A DNA stretch of 64,000 bases from the NCBI RefSeq assembly GCF_030272615.1, contig NC_081406.1, positions 261,009,386-261,073,385 on the forward strand, given 5' to 3'. The notes beneath the pieces are model-generated. The model worked only from the letters and a program-made list of their open reading frames with translations. It was not told the DNA's origin and did not search any database. This document shows positions 48,196-60,400 of the stretch, in pieces. Position 1 is the first letter of the stretch. Every line of letters begins with the position of its first letter. The position numbers and the translations under genes were made by a program. Source of the DNA: Cryptomeria japonica. Its lineage: Eukaryota > Streptophyta > Pinopsida > Cupressales > Cupressaceae.

Positions 48196-51136
48196 TCATT
48201 TCTTTTTTTGTTTTTTCTTTGAAGCTATGAAAAGACTAAGTGGAACATCAGTTTCTTCATCATTTCCCCCCTCTGCAGATGTTCTGCCAACTACTTGTGA
48301 TCTGGATGTATGCCTAGTCCTATACTGAGGATGAGGACACTGAAGCGAAGGGGGGTCCTCTGCAATAACAAAGAAATGGGTTAAATTCAATTTTTTTTAA
48401 AATTATTTTTACAAATATTTCATTAATTTAGAGAACATAATTGTTGCGCTCTTTACCTGATGGGGCCACATCATTTTGTGTAGCCTCAACCTCAACATGC
48501 TGAACACCCTCTAGATCATCTGGAGTTGAAATACTAAAGGTTACATTAATGCTGAACACCAATTGCAATTATATTTATTTAAAGGAATAACCGTGGTCCT
48601 CTTTACTCGAGTGGGGAACATCACGTTCCTGATGTTGTGTACCCAGATCATGCTCCACTTGGTCACCACTGACTACATGCTCTAAAATATTAACAAAAAA
48701 GGTTACATTAATTACTACTCTAATTACAAATTAAGATGTTTAATTGTATTAATAGCTAAATAAATAAATTTGAATAGCAAATGAATACCTCCACTACTGG
48801 GATGCACATCCGGACCTTCATGTGATGGTGGTATTTCACGATTAGCAGGCTGCATTCCATTGTCATGCACATTATTATCATTGCTTGCTTATTTAAAACA
48901 AATATAGTCACTTTATGTTGGAACTCAACATCAATTAGATTATTGGTAAAGTATTCAATTTGAAACAATTTCCATTTAGCATATTTACCTGTGTGATGGA
49001 TGCACTCAAATGTTGTGTATGCCCACTCAATTCTCATAGCCGATCAGCCATGGCTGAATAGCCTTACTGGTAGGCAATTCTCTTGTCATCTTCTGTGGGC
49101 GCTCTATTGAATTCAGAGCCCTGCATTTTGCTTGGTACTGTGAATTTTGCTTGCATTGTTTGATAAAAAAAAAAAACGTTTGCAATTTATTAATATTTTG
49201 ATGCAATATTTCGTTTACATGAGATACTTACAATTCGTGCAACAAGTTTCATGTAACCACCAGAGCCGAGTTTGTGTTGCCCGTGCTTTTCTTGCCTTGC
49301 CTTGGCTGCCTTTGACGTGTCACTCAGTCTATAAAAGGTTTGAAATATGTTAGATTATATAAATATAAAGAGTAATTAATTAGTACATAATTACATTCTT
49401 AATAGTATCCCGTACCTTCTTCTGGCGTCTAGTGGTGTATTTCCTTTTTTCCTTTCAATTCTCTCCTTGGCTTCCAAAATCAGGTCCTTCCACTCCCTCT
49501 CTTGAATCATGGGGGGACACTCGTACTTTAGGTTCCTCTCTAAATGGGTCTTGTATTGGTCCCTCACATACTTTAGATATGTGCTAGCTTTTTCAAGGAG
49601 CTTGGTTTTGTCAAAGTTGTCATTTCCAAACCACTCAACCATTTGGTTTGTCAATTCATCTTTTAACCTTTTTTCTTGGTCATTCCACCTTTTAAAGCAA
49701 AAACAAACCTGTTAGATTTAGAAATGAACTGAAGCTACATTTATTACACTTCAAGAAATGGATCAAAGGAAAACTATTCTAGCAATGATATAAAATCAAA
49801 ATAGTGGATTAGGGTTAGTTCACATATGATGTACAACCTTTGACGTATGGTGGGCCCAAATATCTGCAATGCAATGTCACTAAGATGTTTATAGAAAATA
49901 TCATTGCCTGCAAAAAATTCATGGGATCATTAGTCCAAAATGAGTGATCATAAAGTAAATTACAATTAGAGTATATATAATAATAATTTTAAAGTACTTG
50001 AAACCTTTTGTATCTTTAAGGGAATCATTTCTTCATCGCTCACCACCAATGTGGCCTACAACGTTCCCGTACTAGCAATATGAGAAGATCTAGGAAATGA
50101 TGGTATGTTATCAGCAGTAGTCACCTCTAACACATCCTCATGTGCATCTCCTCCTGCAAAAAATGAATCCACTATGAAATGGCATTAGAATTCAAGAAAG
50201 AACTCTTGAAGGGAAATAACACATGACAAAAGATTGAGCAAAAGAGGGATCTACCATCAGTGGGCGGGCCAGTATGACATGCAGTAGAGGATGTTTGCAT
50301 GCTACGTGTTGCCGACATTGCAGTCGGCAATACATGTGAGGGTAACCTCTGATGAGGCGGCAACGACATTTGCACAGGAACATTGACAACACCTAAAGAA
50401 TAATACATTAAATATATCAAACATTAAATATATGAAAAGTGCAAGAATTGTAAACAAGGATGAACCTTTATTTTGAAAATTGACAGTATCAAGTATGATG
50501 TGTTTTGGGTACTCATAGTGATAAGCCAAGCAAATGATAATACAAGAAAATCGTCATCACCTGAAGATCCTGCAACACCCTGATCGTGGGTACGACTTTC
50601 ATGAGGGCGGATAAATTGCTGTAAAAACAATACGTACATATTTTAGTTAATGACATAAAAGAGAATAAAATATAAACCATTATTGAACTTTTGTTATAAT
50701 TAAAGCTTTCATTACTGCTTACTTGCAAGTTTTCTATTGTCCGAAGCAATAATTCCACCCTCTCTCGTATCTCATCAGTAATAGGATGCACGGCTGCCAA
50801 AGCAACAATCTCTTTTCTAATTTTTCTAAGAGGCATTTTAAAGAATTTCATAAGGTGTGTGGAATCTTCAGGGTCATCATCGCTTAACCCTAATGATTCC
50901 ACATCCCTAGAAAGGTGCTCAGGTACTGCAACTCCCTTTCCCTTTCCCCGGACATTTGTTTGTGTCAAGAATATCATTAACAATTACAAAATTAGTATAA
51001 ATCACTAAAAAAAAGAACATATTAATCTAACAGTTTGCTTCTATCTAATTTGTACAATTACAATGAGGTTTACCTGCTTGGTAGAAGTGTCGCAAGCTAC
51101 ATCCCCATCTGCGATATGTGATGGATCCATGTCACC
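48196..51136 (-). pseudogene. TNPA/Transposase_24-like second gene of the CACTA element, many small exons
   Basis: Minus-strand exons with plausible AG/GT borders include 51136-51074 (GDMDPSHIADGDVACDTSTK), about 50970-50723 (GKGKGVAVPEHLSRDVESLG, then ending RTIENLQ), 50618-50561 (QFIRPHESRTHDQGVAGSSG), one near 49690-49400 (MVEWFGNDNFDKTKLLEKAS, then KERIERKKGNTPLDARRR), one near 49335-49230 (SDTSKAAKARQEKHGQHKLG, then GGYMKLVARI) and a last one 48359-48196 ending KKKQKKK. The two near 49300-49700 resemble the plant Ptta/En-Spm (Transposase_24) domain, which includes a Lys-rich stretch followed by a Ser-Gly box. Three C-terminal exons look like repeats of one another. TNPA-type proteins bind subterminal repeats. 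An in-frame stop near 50060 and one missing acceptor near 50985 argue that it is inactive. The upstream neighbour is the SET exon. Confidence 0.5.
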
Positions 51137-51270
51137 CTGTGACAAAGAAAAAATATAAAAAACGTTAGCAAAATTAAACCAATAGACTTAGCAAAAAAAC
51201 TTCATAATAAAATGGTATATTGGATTCATTCATTGGAGGTTGGTTAATTTAAATGGTATATAGTACGTAC

Positions 51271-51996
51271 CACCCCCATGATATTAACTTTGTTTGTATC
51301 TATACGATTCAAACTGTAATCGATTAGAAGCTCTTCGTCTGCACTTATTGATTTTATCGCACATACAAATACACTTTTTCCCTCGTGCGGCTCAAATATA
51401 CAATTGGGTTGTTTATTAGTTGACCCAGGTCACATACTATTTATAAAACTTGCAATATTCCCCGTTGCTTTTGGTCGACCATCAATGTATACAGCCACTT
51501 TTTTACTTTGATCATTATCTTTTTGTTGTATATAATTTGCTGACAGTGTATACCTAGGCATACTTTTTTTATATTTAACAATCTGCATCCAATTATTGTA
51601 ATTGTAACAAGGTCCAACAAACGCCATCAATTCAGCAACTCTATTGTAACAAACCTTTATGTTGTCCATGGAAAATAAGCCTAAACCGTGTAACGATGAA
51701 GGTGCTATGTGATATATCCTATCGTTAACACAAAAATCGGTGTTTATTGGAGGAAGTTCCTTGGGCACCCATTGTTTCTGTAGATGTTTGTACCTCAGTG
51801 GCACCTCAATGTCGCCTTTGGTCTCATCATCATAAGAACATGACCCCTCTTGAGCAAGGAAAAATTTCATGCATTTATTGATTTTTTTTCTAATCTTTTG
51901 ACCTCTTGTTGATCTCCCTTTTGTAAACCTACTACATGTGTCACTTTCATTTTCTATTCTTGCATTTTCCTCACTCAATGAAGACATATCAGACAA
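51271..51996 (-). pseudogene. SET-domain (lysine methyltransferase-like) exon within the CACTA element
   Basis: The first ATG is at 51987-51985. After a Ser/Glu-rich and then basic region come FCVNDRIYHIAPSSLHGLGL, VAELMAFVGPCYNYNNW, MPRYTLSANYIQQ and VAVYIDGRPKATGNIASFIN. After an in-frame TGA (51432-51430), the same frame goes on with NKQPNCIFEPHEGKSVFVCA and SISADEELLIDYSLNRIDTN to a GT donor at 51270. These match SET motifs in order: HGxGLF, the G-pocket, DGRPxAxGNIAxFIN, and the ELxxDY Tyr. SET enzymes methylate lysine, mostly on histones. The normal NHSC is replaced by NSM, and no Cys-rich post-SET is seen. It lies between transposase and TNPA-like exons, in the same orientation. The TGA could be a decay mutation. 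Confidence 0.72.
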
Positions 51997-53109
51997 ATAC
52001 CTATTTGGGGGTACCTACACTCCATGAAATGAGAGAGTTAATTGGTAATGAGCGAGAAATTTTGCAAATGAGGGTAATGTTGATGAAGAAGTTAGTCCTA
52101 AAGTTGATTTTGGGATTAAAATTGGAATAAGTTCAACTGGGGCCTCAAGTGTTGATAACTATATTAGATTTGCTGCTAATGTCGAGGTTTGAAAAACTGA
52201 GGAAGTTTGTTTTCCAAGTAATTTTTTTAAAATAAACTATTTCTATAGGGTGTATTGACTAGTTATACCTGTCCATCCATGAGACTGCGCAGGATCCTCG
52301 TCAAAGGGGTTCAGGGTCTTGTACAATGTAATTCAATTATCTTAGGTTAGCTAAAAATTACATAGTACACAACATGAACAGCATGAACTTTGTTGAAAAA
52401 AAGAGTATTAAATAATAAAAAGATGTTGTCATCAAAATCATTGTAAATTTTTTAATTCCTTACCTTTACTTTATGTAGACTATGCAGGATCCTCAACTAA
52501 ATGGTTGACGATGTCTGTAGTCAATGACTTGTTCCCACCAAGGGTGACAACATCACATAGGGACTATACCTGAAATAAACACCATCAATTGAGCATCATA
52601 AACATTACTACATTTGTAAGTTGATAAACAATAAATACATATGTATCATAAGCATCATAAGCATCACATGATGTGTCATCATATATGTAATTGAGCATCA
52701 CAATTAGAATCACATACGTGTCATCATAAACATGTAATCCATCACATATGTATCATAAATCACCATCCATCACATAGGTAATAAACAATCCACATTCTAT
52801 AAATAAACACTAAGTTCAAAAAATGTCACATGCATCATCATAAACATGTGATCCATCACATATGTATTTTAAATCAACATCCATCACACAGCTAATAAAC
52901 AATCCAATTTCCATAAATAAAAAACAGTTTAAAAAATGGCACATAAATAGTCACTCTCCCTATCTCCATCTCCATATTAAAAGGTGCATCATGAATTCAT
53001 TATGTAATAGCATTAGAATTCAAAACATAATGAATTAATTATGTAAAAAAAATTCTATCAAGAAGTCAATATTAAATAGATAATATACTAATCACATACC
53101 TCATACATT
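51997..53109. repeat. Spacer between CACTA genes with a ~114-bp tandem repeat
   Basis: catcataaacatgtaatcca begins a unit at 52722 that is repeated from 52836 (about 80% alike), ending near 52947. A cgcaggatcctcgtcaa / gcaggatcctcaactaa pair lies at 52287 and 52486. A + strand frame at 52070-52190 looks protein-like but was not recognised. Confidence 0.5.
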
Positions 53110-53112
53110 TCA

Positions 53113-53170
<58 letters not shown>

Positions 53171-56100
53171 ACGTCTTCGCCATCATCATCACCATCATCA
53201 CCATCATCACCATCACCATCACCATCACCATCACCATCACCATCACCATCACCATCACCATCACCATCACCATCACCATCACCATCGCCATCACCATCGC
53301 CATCGCCATCACCATCGCCATCACCATCATCATCACCATCATCATCATCATCATCTTCTTCTTCTTCTTGTTCTTCTTCATCATCATCGAGAAAGTGTTG
53401 ATCATGACCATCATCTACTTCATCTTCTACTTCTTCGGTATCTTCTTCTTCCATCACATTATACTTTATCGACCTTCCTCTTGGATCATGTCTAACAACA
53501 AATGACCAACCCGGTTTATGTGGAACCTCTGAGTAAAATACTTACTCACATTGGCTTGGAAGAACATAGGGCTCATCCCCAACTGGTTCAAATGACCTTG
53601 TATTTAGCATTATAAAACCATTATCATGTTCAATAACAGTTCTATCAGGATCATTTTTATTCAATCATAGCCTGTACCATTTGACGACGAACAAAACTAA
53701 TTTGAAGGAATTAAAGTCACACTCAAGTATATCATCCAAAATACCATAGTATCAATTTTGAGACTGTTGAGGATGTATGTCATTTCTCGATGAAATATTT
53801 GTCACCTCAAAGACTGCAGTGATGCCAGAATCACAAGTTTTCTTCGTGTCATCCAACTTTTTTATGCAAAATTTATGACCATTGTAGCATATAGCGTTGT
53901 TGTGTTTGACCTGCGATATGTCAAACATGTAAAATTTATTGCATTGTGAGTTGATAAACATATGGGTGATTAATAAATTTATACCTACTTGTTTATCTCT
54001 TAAACCATATGCTAAATCAATTTCCCTTTGTAACATTGGAATATCCATTACGATGAGCTTCTTTAACCAATGAAGCCACACCTTCCCATGTTAACGTTCA
54101 ATCCATACCGTCATCCAATCAAGATTGTTTGCAATATACAAATGTAGTGCATCCCACTCTCGACCAACTGTACAAAAAATAAATAGATGTCTTACAATCG
54201 ATTTATTTTGAAGATTAAGAATTAATTAACTACAATAACATCTTATAATTAACTCTCACTTTCCTCAATCTACCTTTCCCCATCAAATACTCCCCTTCGA
54301 ATTTGTTAATGGTGTTGGGATCCCAAATGCGATCCACGTGGATCTTTGTTGCAAACTTAGGAAGATATTCAAAAATATACACCATAGTCTGGTATACCAT
54401 ATATTCCTCCACCATAGAACCCTCAGGATGTGCTCTTTGTCGAACCAAAGCCTTCAAAAATTTCAAGTGCCTCTCAACCATCCACATTGACCTGGTGTGT
54501 ACAGGTCCACACAATTCAATCTCCTCAACTTGGTGTATGAGGTAGTGTTCTTGTGCATTGAAAAAAGCTGGAGGTAGACACTTTTGTATTTCACACATTA
54601 AATGAGGAATTTTTCTCTTCCAATATTTTATATCGTCTTTATGGATTTCTTTACATGACAACCACCTACAAGATATTCAAGACGCAAAAAAATATATTAC
54701 ATAACAAGTAAAACAAATAGCAAATATAATATCTATACAACGAACTGAACAAATATCACTACTAACCTCATGTATTTTCCAAGATCATATATGACTTGCT
54801 TGACATTATTGTCGAAGTTGTCTGGGAGAGATAGAGGTAGAACGTACTGCAATAATTATAAAATTATCTTTTCATTTTTTTGTAACATAATACAATGAAA
54901 AGTACACGTACGCGTAGTACTTAAATACATACTAAAAACACAAGAACGTGAATTACCTTAATGAAGGTATGCCAATCATGCATTTTCATCCCTAGCCCAA
55001 ATTCACTTTTCTTTGATATGAGATTGTTTATGTTCGCAATAAATCTTGTGGGAAATCGATTTTTTTGTATGACTTCTTTTATAGCATTGCTTTGTTGGTC
55101 CATTAATAACCAAGGAAGCTCACTTATATTAATTTGGTCTCCATGGCTATTTGATTGAATGGCATTTATCATTGCATGATTGGAATCCTGCATGTCACTA
55201 CATATTTTGATAATTTTTTCTTTGTTACGCCTTCCATCCAATATTTTCCATATTGTCTCTGTTATATTCTTTCCAATATGCATACTATCAAACAAATGAA
55301 CAATTTGTAACTGCTCGTAGTAGGGCAACCTACTAAATTGTCACGGATAACTTTTTAGTCCCTTAGGAAGGTGGTCATTTATGCCTTCAGGACCTTCATG
55401 ATCATCAATCACATCATCAGTAAACAAAACAAAATAGAAAAGATGTTTTATGACAAACCAATAGATGGAATGGCATTACCTTGACGATTAATTCTATTAT
55501 ATTCCAACTTCCACAGGTGAGGTGTCATTCTTCGTGGCTTTGATGTATTCTCTTCTTTCCCATTGAAAAGATGTTTTTCAGTATTTCAATACTTATGATT
55601 TTTGTGGAGAAAGTGCCTATACTCATCAAACACCTGCTTTCCTAAACTTTTTGAATGACGAGATTTCATCTTTGGACCACAAACAGGACATGCAAATTTT
55701 CCCTTTGTTTGAAGACCTACAAGATAATTTATAATTGGATTAAATATGATAATTTTTTGAATTATAATGTTCATGCACAACTTAAACACTATAACATACC
55801 ACAAAAATGTGTTAGCCCCGGGGCATCGTGTATTGTCCATAGAAGCATCACATGGAATTGAAATTGTCTTTGTCCTATTGGTCTAGAGATGTCATACATA
55901 GTGACACCATTCCATAACTCCGACAACTCGTCAATAAGAGGCTCGATATATACATTCATATCTTTAACTTGGTACTTACCTAATCGAATGAACAAAAACA
56001 TTACATAGTTATTATGACCATTTTACTGCAATATTTATAATTAAATTTAGATGACTATATTTAAATGATAAAATACTTGGAACAATCATTGCGAACATTA

Positions 56101-57404
56101 TGTGCTCCCTCTTTATTGACATCCATGGAGGAATGTTATTGTTGATAACAAAAACAGGCCACATTGAGTAAACATATCTCATCTGTCCAAATGGATTGAC
56201 ACCGTCTGCTGTCAATGAAAGCTTGAGATTACGAGGTTCTTCTTTAAAGTGTGGCCACTTTTCCTCTATGTCCATAAATGTTGAACCATCCACAGGCATT
56301 CGAGTAATGTCATCTCGACTTCTATTACATGCATGGTAATCCATAAATTGTGCCAAGCTAGTGCACTTGAATAATCATTGCATACGTGGAATAATTGGAA
56401 TATAGTGAAGAACCTTGCGAGTAACCCTTTTTGTTATTTGATTTGTTTGATATCTACTGATATGACATTCAGGGCATTCAGTTCAAAATTCATGTTGTTT
56501 GTGATATATAATATGATCATTGGGACAAGCATCTATTGCTTGATACTCCTTTCCAATATCTTTCATAATGGCTGATAATTCTCGGTATGAGCGAGGTAGA
56601 ATATTTGATGGTGGTAAGAAAAACTCACCTATCAATCGACAACAAACAAATATAATTTGTTAATATAAAGAATATTAATGGTACAACATGATTCATAGTT
56701 TATTATGACATATATGACATACCTTAACATACGTGACATTGTTATGTTGGATAAACCATTCATAACCTTCAAGTTCACCAACAACAATACAATAGAGAGA
56801 AGAGTTGCCTACGAGCCTTCGTAAAGGGCCTCAGATGCCTTCTCAAGTAGAGGGACATCATGAACAACATCAAGGTCATCTTCATCATCATGATTAGCTG
56901 CACGAGTACTAAATGTGTCATGGATCAATGTATTTGTACTATCATCTTCAATTATGTTTTCTGGCTCATGATCGTCATCTTCCATGGGATCATTATCTTT
57001 AGCTTCGATATTCACACCTCCATGTTTTTCCACTTCGAAAACCATATTATTCGGGTTGTGTTGTGTTGATCCATACCATGTGCTCCGGGGTGCTCGACCT
57101 ATATAAAATTGATAAACATAAATAAACCATGATCATGATCTCATCATCACATGATTTATTATGTATATAAATTGTTAAAACGATATAATGAAAAACTTAC
57201 CAATTTATGATAACCATGTCCACCTTCAATGTGACCATGCAACCTACAATGTTTCTTCGATATTTTGATTAGAAGTCTTCTAGTCTTTAACCCCTTACAA
57301 ATTTTGCACGGACAATAACATTTTCCATCACCTTTTCTTTTCAAGTTAGACCACAATCTAGCAATTGTCTCCTTATTTTGTTGTTCGTTGATATTGTTTG
57401 ACAT
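53110..57404 (-). pseudogene. TNP2-type (Transposase_21) CACTA transposase, broken
   Basis: Exon pieces follow the family's order on the minus strand: N-terminal zinc-binding region (57404-57201, CYCPCKICKGLKTRRLL, ending at a GTAAG donor); acidic linker (57098-56809); a linker region to about 56390; transposase core (56356-56012, with EEPRNLKLSLTADGVNPFGQ and YSMWPVFVINNNIPPWMSIK); 56001-55789 (DVKDMNVYIEPLIDEL-like, LLWTIHDAPGL); a CPVC box (55720-55660); 55328-54921 (LFDSMHIGKNITETIWKIL); a DUF4218-like part (54661-54230, VEEIELCGPVHTRSMWMVER); a DUF4216-like part (about 54160-53480, FNSFKLVLFVVKWYRL); and an Asp/Gly tail (53457-53110). This enzyme cuts and joins element ends. I see in-frame stops (near 56809, in the DUF4216 part near 53675 and 53547) and degraded linkers, so this copy is inactive. 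Confidence 0.85.
53114..53390. repeat. CAT/CACCAT microsatellite coding the transposase's Asp-Gly tail
   Basis: (ATC)n at 53114-53170 and (CACCAT)n-type repeats at about 53181-53362. On the minus strand they encode an uninterrupted acidic tail of about 25 Asp-Gly pairs followed by an Asp run, continuous with the EEED-rich end of the transposase frame. Confidence 0.85.
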
Positions 57405-60400
57405 GGTCTTTCTTCACAGGAAATAAAATCGGGCTATACAACTAGTTATATAGAAGTTGAAATGTTAGTTATGAAATTACGTTTCAGTATAATATACCGA
57501 ATTAAATTACTTGAAAATAGAAATATCATCATTGAACCAAAACCATTTAACTCTTCTTTTTCATCTCAAAACATATCTAATGGCTTTGTGGTATGCAATC
57601 CTTGTATAAGATATTAAGTTGACTAATGTCTAATTGGGGTAATCCATGAACATTGGAGAGACCTTATCTGACTTGCCTAATCAATGTGGTTGTTGTCCTA
57701 ATATGAAATACTGAGTTCTACCCTTGCCTCTGCATCAAACTTCTCACATCATGTTTCTTCAACAAAACACACTAATATGAATTGAGCCAACACCATGAGG
57801 ATAGGGTCAAGTATCATCACAACTAATCATAATACGTGAAGACGGGGTTCACACATAAGTATTGGCTCTCAACAATGCAACACTTCCAAAATTGTCAGTC
57901 TCAAGACTTGTCCTATTGGGTGAGCACTCATTGATGGCCACAAGGCCAAATCAATGTATGTAGGCTTCGAACTCCTAACTCTAGGCTAGGAGGACCCTAC
58001 AGAAGGTCTATGAACACTCACTTGGTATTACAATAGAAAGAGCCTTCCTCTAGAAGTTTGTTTGCAATGCACACATCAATATTGGTAATAATTGTTATGA
58101 TGGATGGTCTATTAGGACAGTAAATAAAATGCTTATTCTTTTTCCACCCTTTGAAACTACAACAAGGTATTTGACTTGGCAGGGTCCCCACACATCACTT
58201 CAACAACAAACATTAGGCAATTCAACCTTTTGCCTTCTCAATGCATTTTTTGTTGTTGTCTTTCACTGGTTTTCTTAGTCCGATACATAGGGATATCAGA
58301 CCTTTCATGGCATCATCACAGGCGCCTTCCAATATGTATTCCTTTCATATTTTAGGTGCCTACACACTATGTTGTTGTTAAGTATTGATGTAGGCTTAAG
58401 ACATCTCATTACTCCATTACATGTCCACACTTGGGTTTACAAACACAACTCTGTCAAAACAAAAACAATATCAGTAGTAAAACTATGACTGTGACAATCA
58501 ATACCCTTAGGACAGTCATAGAAATTTAGTCTATTTCATTTGGTTTTGATCAAAAAACCCTTCTAAAGGTTGCATAGGGTCTCCTCACCCCTCTCTCTAT
58601 CATCAACCACTTCAAAATACCAATCGCTTGGTCTTCCCACCAAATTCTTCCCTGATATGATACATAGCATGAAAAAAGGTCTATCATCAAGCATGATATG
58701 ATACATATAATGAAAAAATGCACATAAAACCCCAATTTAATTAAGAAAAACTCTTGGATGGCATGCCAAAGGCCTATTTATTCCCATCAAAGTGTGTTAC
58801 AACCTCAAACCACCATAAACTAGCTTTCCAACCATATTTTTAAGAAGTTTCTACAAGAAATGCAAAAGTTGTCATGGCAATATGACAACTTTTTTCCCAA
58901 TGGACCTCAGCCTTTCACAATTAGGTCTCTATTTGTTGTTAGAATGCGATCTATGACTAAGTATTAGAGGATCTTACTAACTTGGGTATCATGCTTTTAT
59001 GTGTCTCTGACATGACTCCTAGTAACTATATAAGGATCTTACTAATCCTAGATCTATGCCTTGTCTTTTTGATATGGTTCCTAGTGAGAATATATGAATC
59101 TTACTAGTTCTAAGTGTCAAAACTTTGTGTTTTTCACGCTCCATGTGTGTTACCAATGTTACTCATATTACTTACTTTGTACTTCCCTTTTATCTTAATA
59201 TTGTAGATTGACAATATCATAAGTCTTGGGAGCTACCACCTTTCCAAACTTGTAGACATCTTGACTCTTCAATATCTTGGTGAAAGAATATTTGGTTTCT
59301 CCATATTTTCCAAAGAGTAAATGAGCATAATTTGATACCCTTGCTAAGAGGGGGCTAAATATTGCATCATAAGTTGTATCTCTTTAAAAATATACACTAA
59401 GTTTGGACTCAATTTAAGTGGTTGTGCCTTATTTATGCCTAATTGTACTTAGGTTTGACAATGTCTCCATAAATTTGGTTCATTCCCTTATTCATGATGT
59501 TCCTCATGGCTCATTTTTATAGGACTAGGGTCTTGGGAACCCTTATTCATGGAAATTGGACCTAAAATTTGAAATATGAATGGTGGATTCATAAATAGTA
59601 GGAATTTCCTCTCCAAATTTGGACTTTTGCAAAAGTTCAATTTGAAAAGGTGCAAGGAGCATCCATATAAGGTCCATCTTGAAAATTAAATGATAATACC
59701 ATCCATGCATATTAAATGATATAGTCAAGTAATAAAGAAGGAAAACCATTTCCTGAAGTTGTCAAATGATTTTAAAGATGCACAATAGTCCACTAAATGC
59801 AATTCACTAAAAAAGAAAACAAAGTATGCTACAAGATAGTGGGTAAGATGCAAGGAATGAAGTTAAATAGACAAAGAAAAACCATGAATAATACCAAGTC
59901 AAAAGGAGTAGCTATGACCTCTTAGGTGTTTTTTCACTTGCATAAATTAGACTTCTTAAGGATAGAAACACATGCAGATAGTAGTATGAAGTCTTTTTGA
60001 TGATTTTTGAAGTAGGTGAAGGAATGGCTTATTTTAGTTATATCTAACCCAAGACAATTTCAACTCAAAGTAAGGAATAAAACCATATGTCCTATAAGTT
60101 TGGGAAGCTAATTGAGTAGCTGGATAAGGTAGAGCATGACTATAGGGTAGTCTTCAAACTCTTTTAACTCTATTAGAACATGTACCAAGTATCTAGGAGC
60201 TTACAAAGCCAATTCAACCATATTTCAAGTGAAAATGCAACAAAAGGAGTAAAAGCTTTGAATACACCTCAAAAACCACTCCGGTGGCCAAGTAGGTGGA
60301 AATAGTCTTTTCCAACATTTTTTTTCTTCATAGATGCAGCCCTATATTCTCTTTATTATTTGAGATGAGAAATACATTGTTGGCGGTTCCGTTATTACCC

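Noticed and set aside
51936-52190. Plus-strand coding-like frame overlapping the start of the SET exon
   Set aside because: No recognised domain, and the SET reading on the other strand explains the overlap better.
52722-52947. CRISPR-like direct repeats
   Set aside because: Only two diverged 114-bp tandem units with no spacers, in a eukaryotic transposon.
53088-53414. Met-rich 108-codon minus-strand frame
   Set aside because: Out-of-frame reading of the CAT/CACCAT repeat; the Asp-Gly frame is the one continuous with the transposase.
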